Notes: generated from the sequence alone by a model not told the origin. 64,000 nucleotides of DNA from Mallotus nudiflorus (GCA_947683625.1 CANTUR010000111.1:992001-1056000); one strand, 5' to 3'. Positions 23,420 through 34,355 are shown, numbered from the stretch's first letter. Numbers and translations are program-made.

Positions 23420-24243
23420 TAGGTAACAAAGGTTGTGGCTTATCTTGTTTTAAATAAAGAGCTTTAACTGGCTGGATTATTGACTCTGGGGCAATAGACG
23501 ATATGACATTTAATCCAAAAGACTTCATGGAATTTAATCAACCAAAATGATCATGTATTGAAAATGCTACTGCGGTGACATACCCAGTTATAAGAGCTAA
23601 AAAAATAGCCATATCCTTATTATTCTCTTTACCTAATACCTTACTAATTCCCTTACTATCAAACAAACTACTATCTATAAGCTAAGCTACCAAAGAATTA
23701 AAGTATTGTGAACTAATATATCCAAATTTCCATTTATTTTAGGATATTCTCACGAAGGAGATTATGGTCATGGTACTAAAAGAGGGGGGGATGTACTACA
23801 TAGATGACTTCAGTCTAGGCAGAGCAAACATTATGCACCAGAAAAGCAACGTAGGCCAACAATTCATTTTGTGGCATCAAAGGTTGCGACACTTGTCAAT
23901 TAATTACTTGAAGCACATATTTTAAAGTTTATTGCTAAAGTCAGAAAAGACTGAGTTTAGCTATCAAACTTGTACTCTAGCAAAAAGTCATTGTGTATCT
24001 TACCTAGCAAATTCAAATAAAAGTTATGTTCCTTTTACCTTAGCGTATTATAATGTATAGGGACCCACTCCTTGCTCAGATAGTTCAGGCTATAAATGGT
24101 TTGTCACCTTTATTAATGATTGTACATGTATAACTTGGTTTTATCTAATGAAACATAAGCATGAAGTGTTCAATATATTCAGATCCTTCCATACCATGAT
24201 AAGGACTCAGTTCTCAGCTAGATTATAAATACTTCAGTTGGAT
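23420..24243 (+). pseudogene. pol: copia protease and N-terminal integrase remnant
   Basis: The protease active site reads IDSGAID near 23475. The GAG-pre-integrase block LWHQRLRHLSINYLKHIF lies near 23870-23930, and the integrase core starts near 24060 (GPTPCSDSSGYKWFVTFINDCT). The frame is cut at ILQLD by insertion of gypsy B. Stops are present. Confidence 0.8.
24239..24243. repeat. Target site duplication TGGAT (left)
   Basis: Directly left of gypsy B; identical to 59444-59448. Confidence 0.9.
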
Positions 24244-26573
24244 TGTCACGACCCAAACCTAAAAATTATGACCGGCATTATGGAATGAGAATTCACACGA
24301 ATCTAGAACCCGTAGCAAGCATAAAATACTAGTTCACACCAAACACAATCACAAATATACCAAAGAATTAAAACTTTTTTAAAGCATATGGAATCTTTCT
24401 ATATCATCTCATAATAAAACATTTTTACACATATTCGAGTACATAGCCACTATTAACTCAACATAATATACTACAATAGGTACATACTACTACTATAACG
24501 TCTAATAAATACAAAGGAAGTGATAGTTTAAAATTTTAATTCAACCAGTGAAGAGGATAACTGGGGGAGGTCTGTAAAAAGGAATCCTAAAAACATAATT
24601 GAGGAGGAGCATACCTCACTGAGTGAATTATTATTATATATATGTATACAACCTAAGCATACAAGCAACCAAGAACCAATATAATGTTTATATATTTATA
24701 TTTATATTTATTTAATTTAAACACGCATTTTCATGCCGACACTCAAAAGCAATTTTCATATTAATGTAATAAATGAAAAATAAGTGAAGGATTGGAGCAG
24801 AACTTTAAGAATTCTGTAACATCAATTGTTATACATCACTAATGAATAAACTTTCTTGAATCCAAAAATATTTTCCTTTTCCAATTTGGCAGTGGACTAG
24901 CCCTGAGACATATAAACGTTAACTGAGCTACTGTAGTCTCCTTACTAGCATAATGGCCTTGAGACACTACATGTCAACCGAGCTCCTGTAATCACACTAT
25001 TCTCTATCCACAAATCTCAATAATCATTTATCCATATCTCAGACCATATAATCTCAATCAATCAACATATCATAACCTAACAACTAGCGTATTGTTACAT
25101 AATAGTCCTAGTGTAACCCACTAGGTAGCATGTTCTATGGCTATCCTCCAAAATATTATATCAAAAATAAAATAATAAAATCATTTTAAAATGTACCTAG
25201 CATTGAATAATCACAATTGACATTCACCTTTATATATATGAAAGTGTATATATAATAACAATAACAATTAACATTTAATCCAACATAGCATAATAAAATT
25301 CATATTTATTCAAAATATGGAGGCCAATAATATTTTCTACATGCAGTGTATACATATAATAATAACTCACAAGTAAAATGCACTCCTTGATACTGATTCG
25401 ATTGGCCTCGACCTAAAGGTTCTGCTCTTAGTGTGGCTATAGAAAAATAATAAAAATAATTAAGATTAAAAATCTTAACCTTAACATTCTAGATTTCTAA
25501 GGAAAAACTCAATTTAAGACACGACTCTAATAAAACTCGAAACTCTACACAGACCCGATGTCACATTTTATGAAAAATCTATAAAAAATTCGATAAAGTC
25601 ACCTCTTTAAAATGGACATATCTCTACTAAAAGCAGATACATTCTTGTACAAAATTGCACTTCAATACTATGCATAACTCTACATCTAGGGTTGGGTCAC
25701 CGAACTAAACATTATGCCCCATCGAGAACCAACACAATAACATATATAATTTTTTTAAAATCCCAATATATCATAAAAATTTAGTTTACTACTAAAATTT
25801 AATTTATTTATATAATAAAAATATAAAAGAATTTATTTTCCTCAAAATTACTACTAATTAACTAATAATTGAAAATTAATTATAAAAAATATTTTTATAC
25901 TTTTATTATTTAAAAATAATCTAAAATAGAAAAAATAACAATAATTTAATTAAAATTAAATAATTTACTAATTTCTAGTTATTTTTCCAAAAATACATGT
26001 TTAAAAATAACCCTTAAAACTTCATAACTTAAATTCTTTAAAGAATTTCACAAAACTTCCTTCACAAAGTTTACTTTAAATAATTAATAAAATTTATTAA
26101 AAATATAAAATTTTTCTAAATTCGGAACAGTAATGTGAACAATAACCGAACGCCTGAAAAATTCTAAAAATTCAGAAAAATAAATAAAATTCATATTTAA
26201 CAAGATATTGATCTCAATTTCATTTCATATAATTACAACATAGTCCAATTTAATTCTATTCAAACTCAATTTCAACAAATCAAACGTAAAAACCTTAAAA
26301 TTAAGTTACATGAAATTGAAGTTGTTCTCGGTGTTACCCGATTAAATTTACTTAGGGGAAATGAAACCTAGGAGGAGAGGATTCAGATGACACTAATAGC
26401 ACATCCAGGAATGGCCGAAGTTGACATTGGCGAGCTCCTTTCGTATTTGGCAAAGAAGAAAACTGAGAAAAAAAAGAGGAAGGAGGAGGAAAGAGGAGGG
26501 AAGGGGAGCTGAACAGTGACATGGGACTATCCGACAGTAGCTGGGTGGTGATGGCAGTGAGGGTGGCGATGGT
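24244..26573 (-). mobile_element. 3' LTR of gypsy B, larger part
   Basis: Reverse complement of a Tekay-like LTR: TGTCACGACCC at its left edge is the LTR 3' end. It aligns with 53236-54011 and 58161-59443. It is interrupted at 26574 by the tandem element; the remaining 299 bp are at 45870-46168. It keeps about 550 bp (about 25230-25790) that the other LTR of B lacks. Confidence 0.85.
26569..26573. repeat. Target site duplication ATGGT (left)
   Basis: Directly before the first LTR; the match is at 45865-45869. Confidence 0.92.
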
Positions 26574-28115
26574 TGTAATATCCCGTGTTTTTTTTAAAAT
26601 ATTTTTACACTGTACCGGGATATACAGTGACAATAATTTTTATGCATTATACGATGTTTTTATGAGTTGATATGTATTTTAAACCTATTTTAATTACTGT
26701 CTATTATTTTCAGTATTTTACGTAAAATTTTCCCGGGATTTGTATTTTCGGGGAAATTTCCACGTAAACAATGTATTATTAATTATTTTAAATGTATTTA
26801 CGGGTTTGCATGAACTCATACATATTTTTAAATTATTAAATAAAGCCTGTGTGTGTATATTTATTTAATTAGGGTTTATTATTACCCTAATATTTTATTA
26901 TTTATTTATTATTATTTGATTATTTTATTTATTATTAAATTATTAAAATTTATTATTTTATTATTATTTATTTATTAATATTTAATTATTTTAATTTATT
27001 TTATTTTTTTTCTTTTTTTTCTTTTCCTTTTTCTTTCTTTTTCTTTTTCTTTCTCTTTCCTTTTTCTTTCTTTTTCTTTTTCTTCTTCTTCTTCTTCTTC
27101 TCCCGCGGGCGCCGACCACCACCATTTTCTCACCGCCGTTTCTCCCTCCTCCGGCCACCGTTTTCGACACCGCCGGTCTCTATCTTCTCCTTGAGCTCCG
27201 GTGAGTGTTATTCTAGCTTTGGTTTGAGCTAAAATGGTCTAGAATTGCTTAGGTTTTGATTTGAATATTTCGGCCTCTTTGAGTTTTCGATTTTTTTCAG
27301 CTTCGATTTGGATGATTCATGGAAACTTTCTTCACAAATGTTGTTCCTGGTAGCTTAATCTTCATGTATGAATTTTTACAGAATTTTTGGAGGTTGTTTG
27401 GATTTTTGGGTATTTTTGAATATTTTAATATTATTTTCTAATTTTCGGAAATTAATTATTTAAATTATGAAATTGGAGTTTATGGTTGAATTAGGTGTTG
27501 AAATGAATTATAGGAATTTATTTGTAATTTTTATGAATTTCTAAGTATTTATTTTTAATTATTGAAGTTTATGTGATTTTGTAAAATTAAGTTAATTGTG
27601 TTTTAAATTGAATTTAATTGGTTAATTGAGTTTAATTATTAATATTATTGATAAATATGTTGAGAAAATTAATTTTGGATAATTGTATGATTTTTGGTGA
27701 ATTTTTGAAGTAATTTAGGTATATATATATATATAGGGGTATTTTGGTAATTTTACCCTAAATTGTCTAAAAATGTAATTTAATTGGTTTTAATATTTAT
27801 TTAAGGTATAAAAATGATTTCTACAAAATATTTAGTATTTTTAACTAATTAAAACTATTTTCCGGGAATTATTTTCAATTATATATATAATATACGGTTT
27901 TTCTAATAAAATGAGTTTTAATCGATTTTTACAGTGTTTCAAGATTTATTATGTAATTTCTACGTATGAAATGTATTTTTATGATTTAAGGATATTTTTG
28001 GTATATCTGGGATTGTTCTGTGTTGTGGACCCCGGTCGGTAGTTTGGAGTCCGACCGAGGGGTTGTGGTTGAGTGTGGTGTTTATTTTCGAAGTGTATTT
28101 TCTTTGCAGGGTCGG

Positions 28116-28135
28116 CTCTACTCTTTTGAGTAGAG
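28116..28135 (+). promoter_or_regulatory. LTR stem module: CTCTACTC hairpin
   Basis: CTCTACTC, TTTT, GAGTAGAG: a perfect 8-bp stem with a 4-base loop, also present in LTR 2 and 3 and, with a TTT-type loop, in the solo LTRs (near 7835 and 55905). Confidence 0.7.
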
Positions 28136-28142
28136 AGATGTC

Positions 28143-28193
28143 CGTTTTACAGGGGAGGTTCTGCCGGATTTCCGGTAGAATTCTCGTAAAACG
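28143..28193 (+). promoter_or_regulatory. LTR stem module: CGTTTTAC/GTAAAACG long hairpin
   Basis: The outer stem is CGTTTTAC with GTAAAACG (8 bp). The inner stem is TTCTGCCGG with CCGGTAGAA (9 bp, one G-U pair) around an ATTT loop. It is present in all three tandem LTRs and recognisable in both solo LTRs. Confidence 0.65.
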
Positions 28194-28721
28194 TGATATC
28201 CAGTCGAACCCTAATTTTCGATTCTGTATTTAATACTCTAGATTGAATTCTAGGATTTCTGTTAGGGTTATTCTGATGTCGAATAATTATTTCTTGTTTA
28301 GTTGCGCCGAGACCGAGGGTTAGTGGACCAGGCCCGTCGGACCTGTCTCGTGGAGCGCATTAGGTGAGTTACTATATTATATATATATGCTTAGGATGCA
28401 TGATTTAGAAAATGCATGTTTTATTTTGACTGAATATGCATAAATAACATGATTTATATTCAAGTATATTTTTGGTATATAATAAATTATATACATGTTT
28501 TATTAATAAAATATATTTAAAATGTTTTTAAATATATTTTAGTTTAATTCATAATTTGATTGGATTTATTTGACGTATATATACTCAAAATATACCTGGT
28601 TTATGTTTGGTATATTTTCGGTATATATATGGTTTATATTGTTGTTTCATTTACATTCATGCATCATTTATTGTGAATGAATGATTTATTTATTAATGAA
28701 GGATATCTATAGAACGTGCTA

Positions 28722-28761
28722 CCTAGTGGGCAGCACTAGGACCGAGTACGTACCGGTACGC
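28722..28761 (+). promoter_or_regulatory. LTR module: CCTAGTG inverted repeat plus 12-bp palindrome
   Basis: CCTAGTG, five bases, CACTAGG, followed by the perfect palindrome CGTACCGGTACG. It is repeated in every LTR of this group; gypsy B keeps the first part with a different spacer. Confidence 0.6.
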
Positions 28762-28842
28762 CTATAGTATTTAGGCTATATTACTAACTTATTTGTGGAT
28801 ATTGAGTTGATTATGATTATTGATATGTGAGATGTGGTTTGG

Positions 28843-28942
28843 GTGTGATTGCTGGAGCTCGGTTGACCAAGTGTCTCGGGGCCAATCACACTGGCAGTCA
28901 GACTGCTGGAGCTCGGTTGACTTAGTGTCTCGGGGCCAGTCT
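28843..28942 (+). promoter_or_regulatory. LTR module: paired hairpins with a shared loop
   Basis: Hairpin 1 (28843-28891) has the stem GTGTGATTG/CAATCACAC. Hairpin 2 (28900-28942) has the stem AGACTG/CAGTCT. Both loops read CTGGAGCTCGGTTGAC, a short variable part, then GTGTCTCGGGGC. The stems differ while the loops are nearly identical. Confidence 0.7.
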
Positions 28943-29669
28943 ACTGTCCAAATGGATTAAGTGGATATATTTGGAATCAGTGAGCCTGTATGGCCAGAGT
29001 GTTGTTTAACACTATTTTCTGAGGTTGCGATATTCTAGGGTTCTATGTAATCCTTCATAAAAGTTGATTTTCAGACAAAATATATAAAATGATTTTTCTG
29101 CATCTGTATGAACTTGCCTGTATATATACATATTACTCTTATACTGTTGACTGTATGCATTATCACTTAGAGTGTATGTATATATACTATAGTAATTCAC
29201 TCAGTGAGGTCTGACTCCCCTCCGTTGACTATTTTTCAGGAGAGTCAACTTCCTCAGACCTCAGTAGCAGGTCGATACGCCGGATTTCTTCCGCCCCGGC
29301 TTCTTTATGTAAACTGTCTACTTGAGTCTTATTTATTTATTCTAGATACTGCAGTAGTTGTAAATTACAGTATTGGATTTTATGTACTTTATTTTAAAGA
29401 GATGTATTATAGTAAAACTGGATTTGTATAAAGATTATACATTTATGAGATTATATATGCGATGTGATGAGTTTTGAATTATATCCAGTTGTTATGGATG
29501 ATATTGTAATATTTATGATATTATGATTTTTATTTTCCGCTGCATATTATATTTTTATGGTTATTATTGCATATTTATTTTATTTTTAGGCTTGCTACGG
29601 GTTCCGGATTCGAAAGAATTCCCGTTCCCTAGCGCCGGTCATGGCCCCTGTTTTGGGTCGTGACAAAGT

Positions 29670-29681
29670 TGGTATCAGAGC
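29670..29681 (+). other. Primer binding site, tRNA-iMet (copy 1)
   Basis: TGGTATCAGAGC, a perfect match to the iMet primer site, four bases after LTR 1. Confidence 0.92.
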
Positions 29682-29879
29682 GAAGTTCGTATCAGAATGG
29701 AGTTCTGTGTCAGGGCTTAGTTATGTGAGTTGTGGCCCTAGTTTTTAAGTTGTGTTTTCTGTTGGACTACTGCAGTGTATTAGGTTCGAGTATGTCTTGA
29801 TGAGTATTCCTTGCTGTAGTTTTCAGCGTTATTCCTCCGTTGTCTGTTTTGTCTGAATCTTTCCGTTTGTCTTTTCAGA

Positions 29880-31595
29880 ATGAGGAGGCGAGCGCGTGTC
29901 GCTCCACCGGTCGTTGAGGCCGAGGATGATGAGTCTTTTCAGGATGAGGTTTTACCTCATGAGCCGCCAGTTAGACGTAGAGGTCGTGGCAGGGGTAGAC
30001 CTCGAGGAGCGGCAGGTCGCCGTAGGCAGAGAGAGTTACAGGACGAGGAGCCTGTTGAGCCTGAATTTGATATTCCTGTTCCTCCTGTTGTTCAGCCTGC
30101 CTATCAGCAGGGTATGTCTGACCCTGAGGCAGCTTTGTTCTATGCCCGAGTTGGCAGGATTGTTTTTGATGGTACTTCTGATCCTTTAGATTTTCTGCAT
30201 GCGATTGAGACTAGGACTCGGACTGCTCATACCGAGTACCAGAGGATCATGATCGTTGAGTTGTCTGTCAAGGGATCAGCTTTAGATTGGTTCATTCAGA
30301 TGATCCAGCCCTTTATGTTGACGATGACATGGGCTCAGTTTCGAGAGCGATTTTTGAGGAGATTTTGTCCAGAACCTCTTCGTTTGAGCTATCGTCTTCG
30401 TTTGACTAGTATTTCTCGTGGAGATCGATCAGTAGAGGAGTATACCCGAGAGTTTCTTCGTCTGGGTAGATATGCTGAGGATCTGATGCGAGATCAGTAT
30501 TTCGCAGTTACTACGTACGTTACTGGTTTGGGTTCAGCTTTTGCTGGTATGCCTACATCAGGTCTTACTCTCGAGTCTGTGATCGAGTTAGCTAAGGAGA
30601 TTGAGCTGAGGTTAGTTAGGCAGGGAGCGATGCCTGATTATTATCAGCTAGGAGTTCAGTCGAGTGGATTGCAAGCTACTCCATATTCGAGTTTTCATGT
30701 TGGTTCGAGTAGTCAGCAGCGAGGTTCGACTCAGCAGAGTCAGAGACAGCAGCAGCGAGTGCATCGGAGCAGTAGACATGGCCGTGGAGGTCAGCGTAGA
30801 TCGTTTAGATTCGGATCAGGTGCTTCGAGCAGCAGCAGTGGTCGTAGTTCTGGATCAGCGGCCAGTGTTTGTCAGACTTGTGGTAGAGTCCATCAGGGAC
30901 CGTGTTATCTGACACCGCTGACATGTTTCAGATGCGGGCAGACAGGATATTTTGCCAGATCGTGTCCTTATTCCGGGTATCAGCAGCAGATTCCGCGATT
31001 CCCACAGCAGTCGATTGCTAGTGCAGCACCTATGCCATTTCAGTTGCCACCAGCCCAGCATCAGAGTTCTACTCAGTTTGTTCCACAGCAGAGTCATGGT
31101 AGAGGTACTAGAGGAGGTGCTAGAGGCGTTGGCCAGGCTTCTACCAGTCAGCAGGGAGGTCGAGGCCAGGCGAGAGTTTTTCATCTGACTCAGCAGGATG
31201 CTCAGGCATCTAATGCAGTCGTGGCAGGTATTCTTTCTGTTTGTTACCTGGATGCTTTGGTTTTGTTTGATCCGGGTGCCACACATTCGTTTGTTTCTCC
31301 TGTTTTTGCTTCTAAATCTTGTTGGCAAGCTTCGAGGATGGCTTTTCCTTTGTCTATTGCCACTCCTCTGAGCGATTCTTTGGACGCCGATATTGTTCTT
31401 TCTGGTTGTCCAGTTCTCGTGGGAGATAGAGAATTACCCGCCGATTTGATTTTGTTGGATGTGATGGAGTTTGATATTATTTTGGGAATGGATTGGTTGT
31501 CTCAACACTTTGCCGTGGTTGATTGCAGGAATAAGGAGGTGACTTTTAGAATTCCTGGTGAAGAAGATTTTAAGTTTGTTGGTGATAGGAGTTAA
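29880..31595 (+). CDS. gag: Gag-protease ORF, copy 1
   Basis: 571 codons. The N-terminal about 50 residues are Arg-rich (RRRGRGRGRPRG); the retrotransposon gag domain spans about 85-245, followed by a Gln/Ser-rich linker. The zinc knuckle has Cys349, Cys352 and Cys362, but position 357 is Tyr where copy 2 has the metal-binding His. The aspartic protease motif is LFDPGATHSFVS with Asp464. The frame ends at a TAA (31593-31595) after the protease; similarity continues in the same frame into RT, so the stop truncates a gag-pol polyprotein. The ATG follows an acceptor-like CTTTTCAG. Capsid assembly is doubtful with the altered knuckle. Confidence 0.88.
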   Translation: MRRRARVAPPVVEAEDDESFQDEVLPHEPPVRRRGRGRGRPRGAAGRRRQRELQDEEPVEPEFDIPVPPVVQPAYQQGMSDPEAALFYARVGRIVFDGTSDPLDFLHAIETRTRTAHTEYQRIMIVELSVKGSALDWFIQMIQPFMLTMTWAQFRERFLRRFCPEPLRLSYRLRLTSISRGDRSVEEYTREFLRLGRYAEDLMRDQYFAVTTYVTGLGSAFAGMPTSGLTLESVIELAKEIELRLVRQGAMPDYYQLGVQSSGLQATPYSSFHVGSSSQQRGSTQQSQRQQQRVHRSSRHGRGGQRRSFRFGSGASSSSSGRSSGSAASVCQTCGRVHQGPCYLTPLTCFRCGQTGYFARSCPYSGYQQQIPRFPQQSIASAAPMPFQLPPAQHQSSTQFVPQQSHGRGTRGGARGVGQASTSQQGGRGQARVFHLTQQDAQASNAVVAGILSVCYLDALVLFDPGATHSFVSPVFASKSCWQASRMAFPLSIATPLSDSLDADIVLSGCPVLVGDRELPADLILLDVMEFDIILGMDWLSQHFAVVDCRNKEVTFRIPGEEDFKFVGDRS

Positions 31596-32612
31596 GCACC
31601 TCAGAATCTTATTTCTGTTATTTCAGCTAGGAAGTTGTTGAAGAAAGGTTGTCAGGGATTTTTGGCATTGGTTAGGGATACGTCAGTGGAGAAGTTGTCA
31701 CTCACAGATGTTCCTGTTGCTTGTGAGTTTCCTGATGTTTTTCCCGAGGAGTTGCCAGGTTTACCACCTCATAGAGAGATTGAGTTCTGTATAGATGTGA
31801 TTCCAGGTACTACTCCTATATCTATGACACCTTATCGTATGGCTCCTGTAGAGTTGAGAGAGTTGAAGGAGCAGTTGCAAGAGTTGTTGGAGAAAGGTTT
31901 TATCAGACCTAGTGTTTCTCCTTGGGGTGCACCAGTCCTGTTTGTGAAGAAGAAGGATGATACCCTGAGACTGTGCATTGACTACAGAGAGTTGAATAAG
32001 GTGACAGTGAAGAACAAGTATCCTCTCCCGAGGATAGATGATTTATTTGATCAGTTACAAGGTGCACAGTTCTTTTCTAAGGTTGACTTGTGGTCGGGTT
32101 ATCATCAGCTGCGGATTAGTGAAGCTGATATTCCTAAGACAGCGTTCCGCACTCGTTATGGTCATTATGAGTTTCTGGTGATGTCTTTTGGTTTGACTAA
32201 TGCACCAGCAGCTTTTATGGACCTGATGAACAGAGTATTCCGACAGTATGTGGATCAGTTTGTGGTAGTCTTCATTGATGATATACTGGTATATTCGAGG
32301 AGTATGGAAGAGCATGTATATCATTTGAGGATTGTACTACAGACACTGAGAGATCATCAGCTTTTTGCTAAATTCTCGAAGTGTGATTTCTGGATGGAGA
32401 GTGTTTCTTTTCTTGGACACGTAGTGTCTAAAGAAGGTATTCAGGTTGATCCACAGAAGATTGAAGCAGTATCTGAATGGCCTAGACCTACTTCAGTTAC
32501 TGAGATTCGGAGTTTTCTGGGTTTAGCCGGGTATTATAGGCGGTTTGTGCAGGATTTTTCCAGGATTGCAGCCCCTATGACTCGCTTGACTCAGAAGAAT
32601 GTTAGATTCTAG
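31596..32612 (+). pseudogene. pol: Reverse transcriptase segment, copy 1
   Basis: In frame with gag-protease, between stops at 31593 and 32610. It shows GLPPHREIEFCID, WGAPVLFVKKKD, RLCIDYRELNK, YPLPRIDDLFDQL, FSKVDLWSGYHQ, and the catalytic FIDD box near 32271-32282 with both Asp residues intact. The thumb block IRSFLGLAGYYRRFV follows. All catalytic residues look sound; only the flanking stops disable it. Confidence 0.9.
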
Positions 32613-33182
32613 TGGTCAGAAGCGTGTGAGAATAGTTTTTAGTTGTTGAAGGAGAAGTTGACCACAGCGCCAGTGTTAGCTTTGCCTAATAGTGTGGATA
32701 AGTTCACAGTTTACTGTGATGCCTCTAGAATTGGTCTTGGTTGTGTGTTGATGCAGAATGGAAGGGTGATAGCCTATGCTTCGAGGCAGTTGAAGAAGCA
32801 TGAGCAGAACTATCCTACACATGATCTAGAGATGGCTGCAGTGATCTTTGCTTTGAAGATTTGGAGACATTATTTGTACGGGGTGACTTGTGAGATATTT
32901 ACTGATCACAAGAGCCTTAAGTACATTTTTCAGCAGCGAGATCTGAATCTGAGGCAGAGAAGATGGTTGGAACTGTTGAAGGATTATGATTGCGAGATCT
33001 TATATCATCCGGGTAGAGCTAATGTGGTAGCAGATGCCTTGAGTAGGAAGTCCTCAGGTAGTCTTGCTCACATCAGTGTTGAGAGGAGACCATTGATCCA
33101 GGAATTTCATTTGATGGTGGATCAAGGTCTGATGATGAAGATCAGTAGATCAGGTGGACTGTTAGCTCAATTTAAAGTATGA
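32613..33182 (+). pseudogene. pol: RNase H segment, copy 1
   Basis: A TAG at 32640-32642 precedes the open part from 32643, which ends at a TGA (33180-33182). It shows FTVYCDASRIGLGCVL, VIAYASRQL, THDLEMAAVIFALKIWRHYL, FTDHKSLKYI and HPGRANVVADALSR, so the catalytic Asp and Glu residues are present. Same frame as RT. Confidence 0.9.
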
Positions 33183-34355
33183 TCTGTACTAAGGGATAGG
33201 ATTAAAGCAGCTCAGAGCCGAGATCCTATTCTAGAAGAGCTTGCAGAGAATGTCAGAGCAGGGAAGTTCACTGATTTCACACTCGATGATGATGGTGTGT
33301 TATGGATCAGTGGTAGATTGTGTGTTCCTGATGTGGATGATTTGAGAGAAGAGATCCTAGAGGAAGCACATTCTACAGCCTACAGCGTTCATCCGGGTGT
33401 TACTAAGATGTACCACAGTATTAGAGATTTATACTGGTGGGATGGACTGAAGAAGGATGTCGCTGATTATGTTGCTAAGTGTTTGACGTGTCAGCAGGTG
33501 AAAGCCGAACATCAGAAGCCTTCTGGGAAGCTTCAGCCTCTTCCTATTCCCGAATGGAAGTGGGAAAGGATAGCTATGGATTTTGTGGTCGGTTTACCTC
33601 GTTCGAAGGATGGATACGATTCCATTTGGGTGATTGTAGACAGATTGACGAAGTCTGCACATTTCTTGCCTGTGAGAGCCACATATTCAGTTGCTAGATT
33701 GGCGAAGTTGTACATGAAGCATATTGTATGCCTTCATGGAGTACCTGTGTCCATTGTGTCAGATAGAGGTTCAGTGTTTACTTCTCGTTTTTGGCAGAAG
33801 TTGCAGGAAGCGATGGGCACTAGGTTGGATTTCAATACTGCTTTTCATCCTCAGACAGATGGTCAGTCTGAGAGGACGATCCAGACACTGGAAGATATGT
33901 TGAGGATGTGTGTCTTGGATTTGAGAGGTAGCTGGGATGATCATTTGTCGCTTGTTGAGTTTGCATATAATAACAGCTACCATAGCAGTATTGGCATGGC
34001 ACCATATGAGGCGTTGTATGGAAGGAAGTGTAGATCCCCGTTGAGTTGGGATGAGATTGGTGAGAGAGCTTTGACTGGACCAGAGATGGTTCAAGATGCT
34101 GCAGAGAAAGTCGCCGTGATCAAGCGCAGGTTAGAGACCGCAGTTAGCAGACAGAAGAGTTATGCGGATCCTAGGCGCAGAGATGTGGAGTTTCAGGTTG
34201 GAGATTTCGTTTTTCTGAAAGTATCTCCGATGAAGGGTGTGATGAGATTTGGCAGGAAGGGTAAGTTAGCACCGAGATATATTGGACCGTTTGAGATTCT
34301 GGAGAGAGTTGGCACTGTTGCATATCGGTTGGATTTGCCTCCGAGTATGTCATAA
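33183..34355 (+). pseudogene. pol: Integrase segment, copy 1
   Basis: The zinc-binding part shows HPGVTKMYHSI and CLTCQQ. The catalytic triad is complete: Asp at 33579 (MDFVVG), Asp at 33762 (SDRGS) and Glu at 33870 (SERT), with the usual 35 residues between the last two. GDFVFLKVSP and GKLAPRYIGPFEI form the C-terminal GPY/F region. It ends at a TAA (34353-34355) in the same frame as the chromodomain. This stretch is identical in both copies. Confidence 0.9.

Larger units (their letters stand above)
26574..29665 (+). mobile_element. LTR 1 of the tandem element
   Basis: TGTAATATCCCG ... GGGTCGTGACA, 3092 bp. It contains a C/T-rich tract (about 27001-27104), a GC-rich patch (27103-27200), a donor-like CCG/GTGAGT, the stem modules at 28116-28193, 28722-28761 and 28843-28942, and a TATA-like TATAAAATG near 29085. 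It differs from LTR 2 and 3 at four base positions in its first 715 bp (26655, 27136, 27166, 27288). The ORF at 29204-29431 recurs in every LTR and is not a gene. Confidence 0.95.

Noticed and set aside
28843..28942. Hammerhead ribozyme or retrozyme in the LTR hairpins
   Set aside because: The conserved CUGAUGA and GAAA core boxes in the right order are not seen, and the LTRs are far longer than those of retrozymes.
29204..29431. 75-codon ORF repeated at 37304 and 45401, with a similar 64-codon ORF at 8930 and a diverged one at 57745, as a conserved small protein
   Set aside because: It lies inside the LTRs, and its recurrence follows from LTR identity. The reading frame shows no better conservation than the surrounding LTR.
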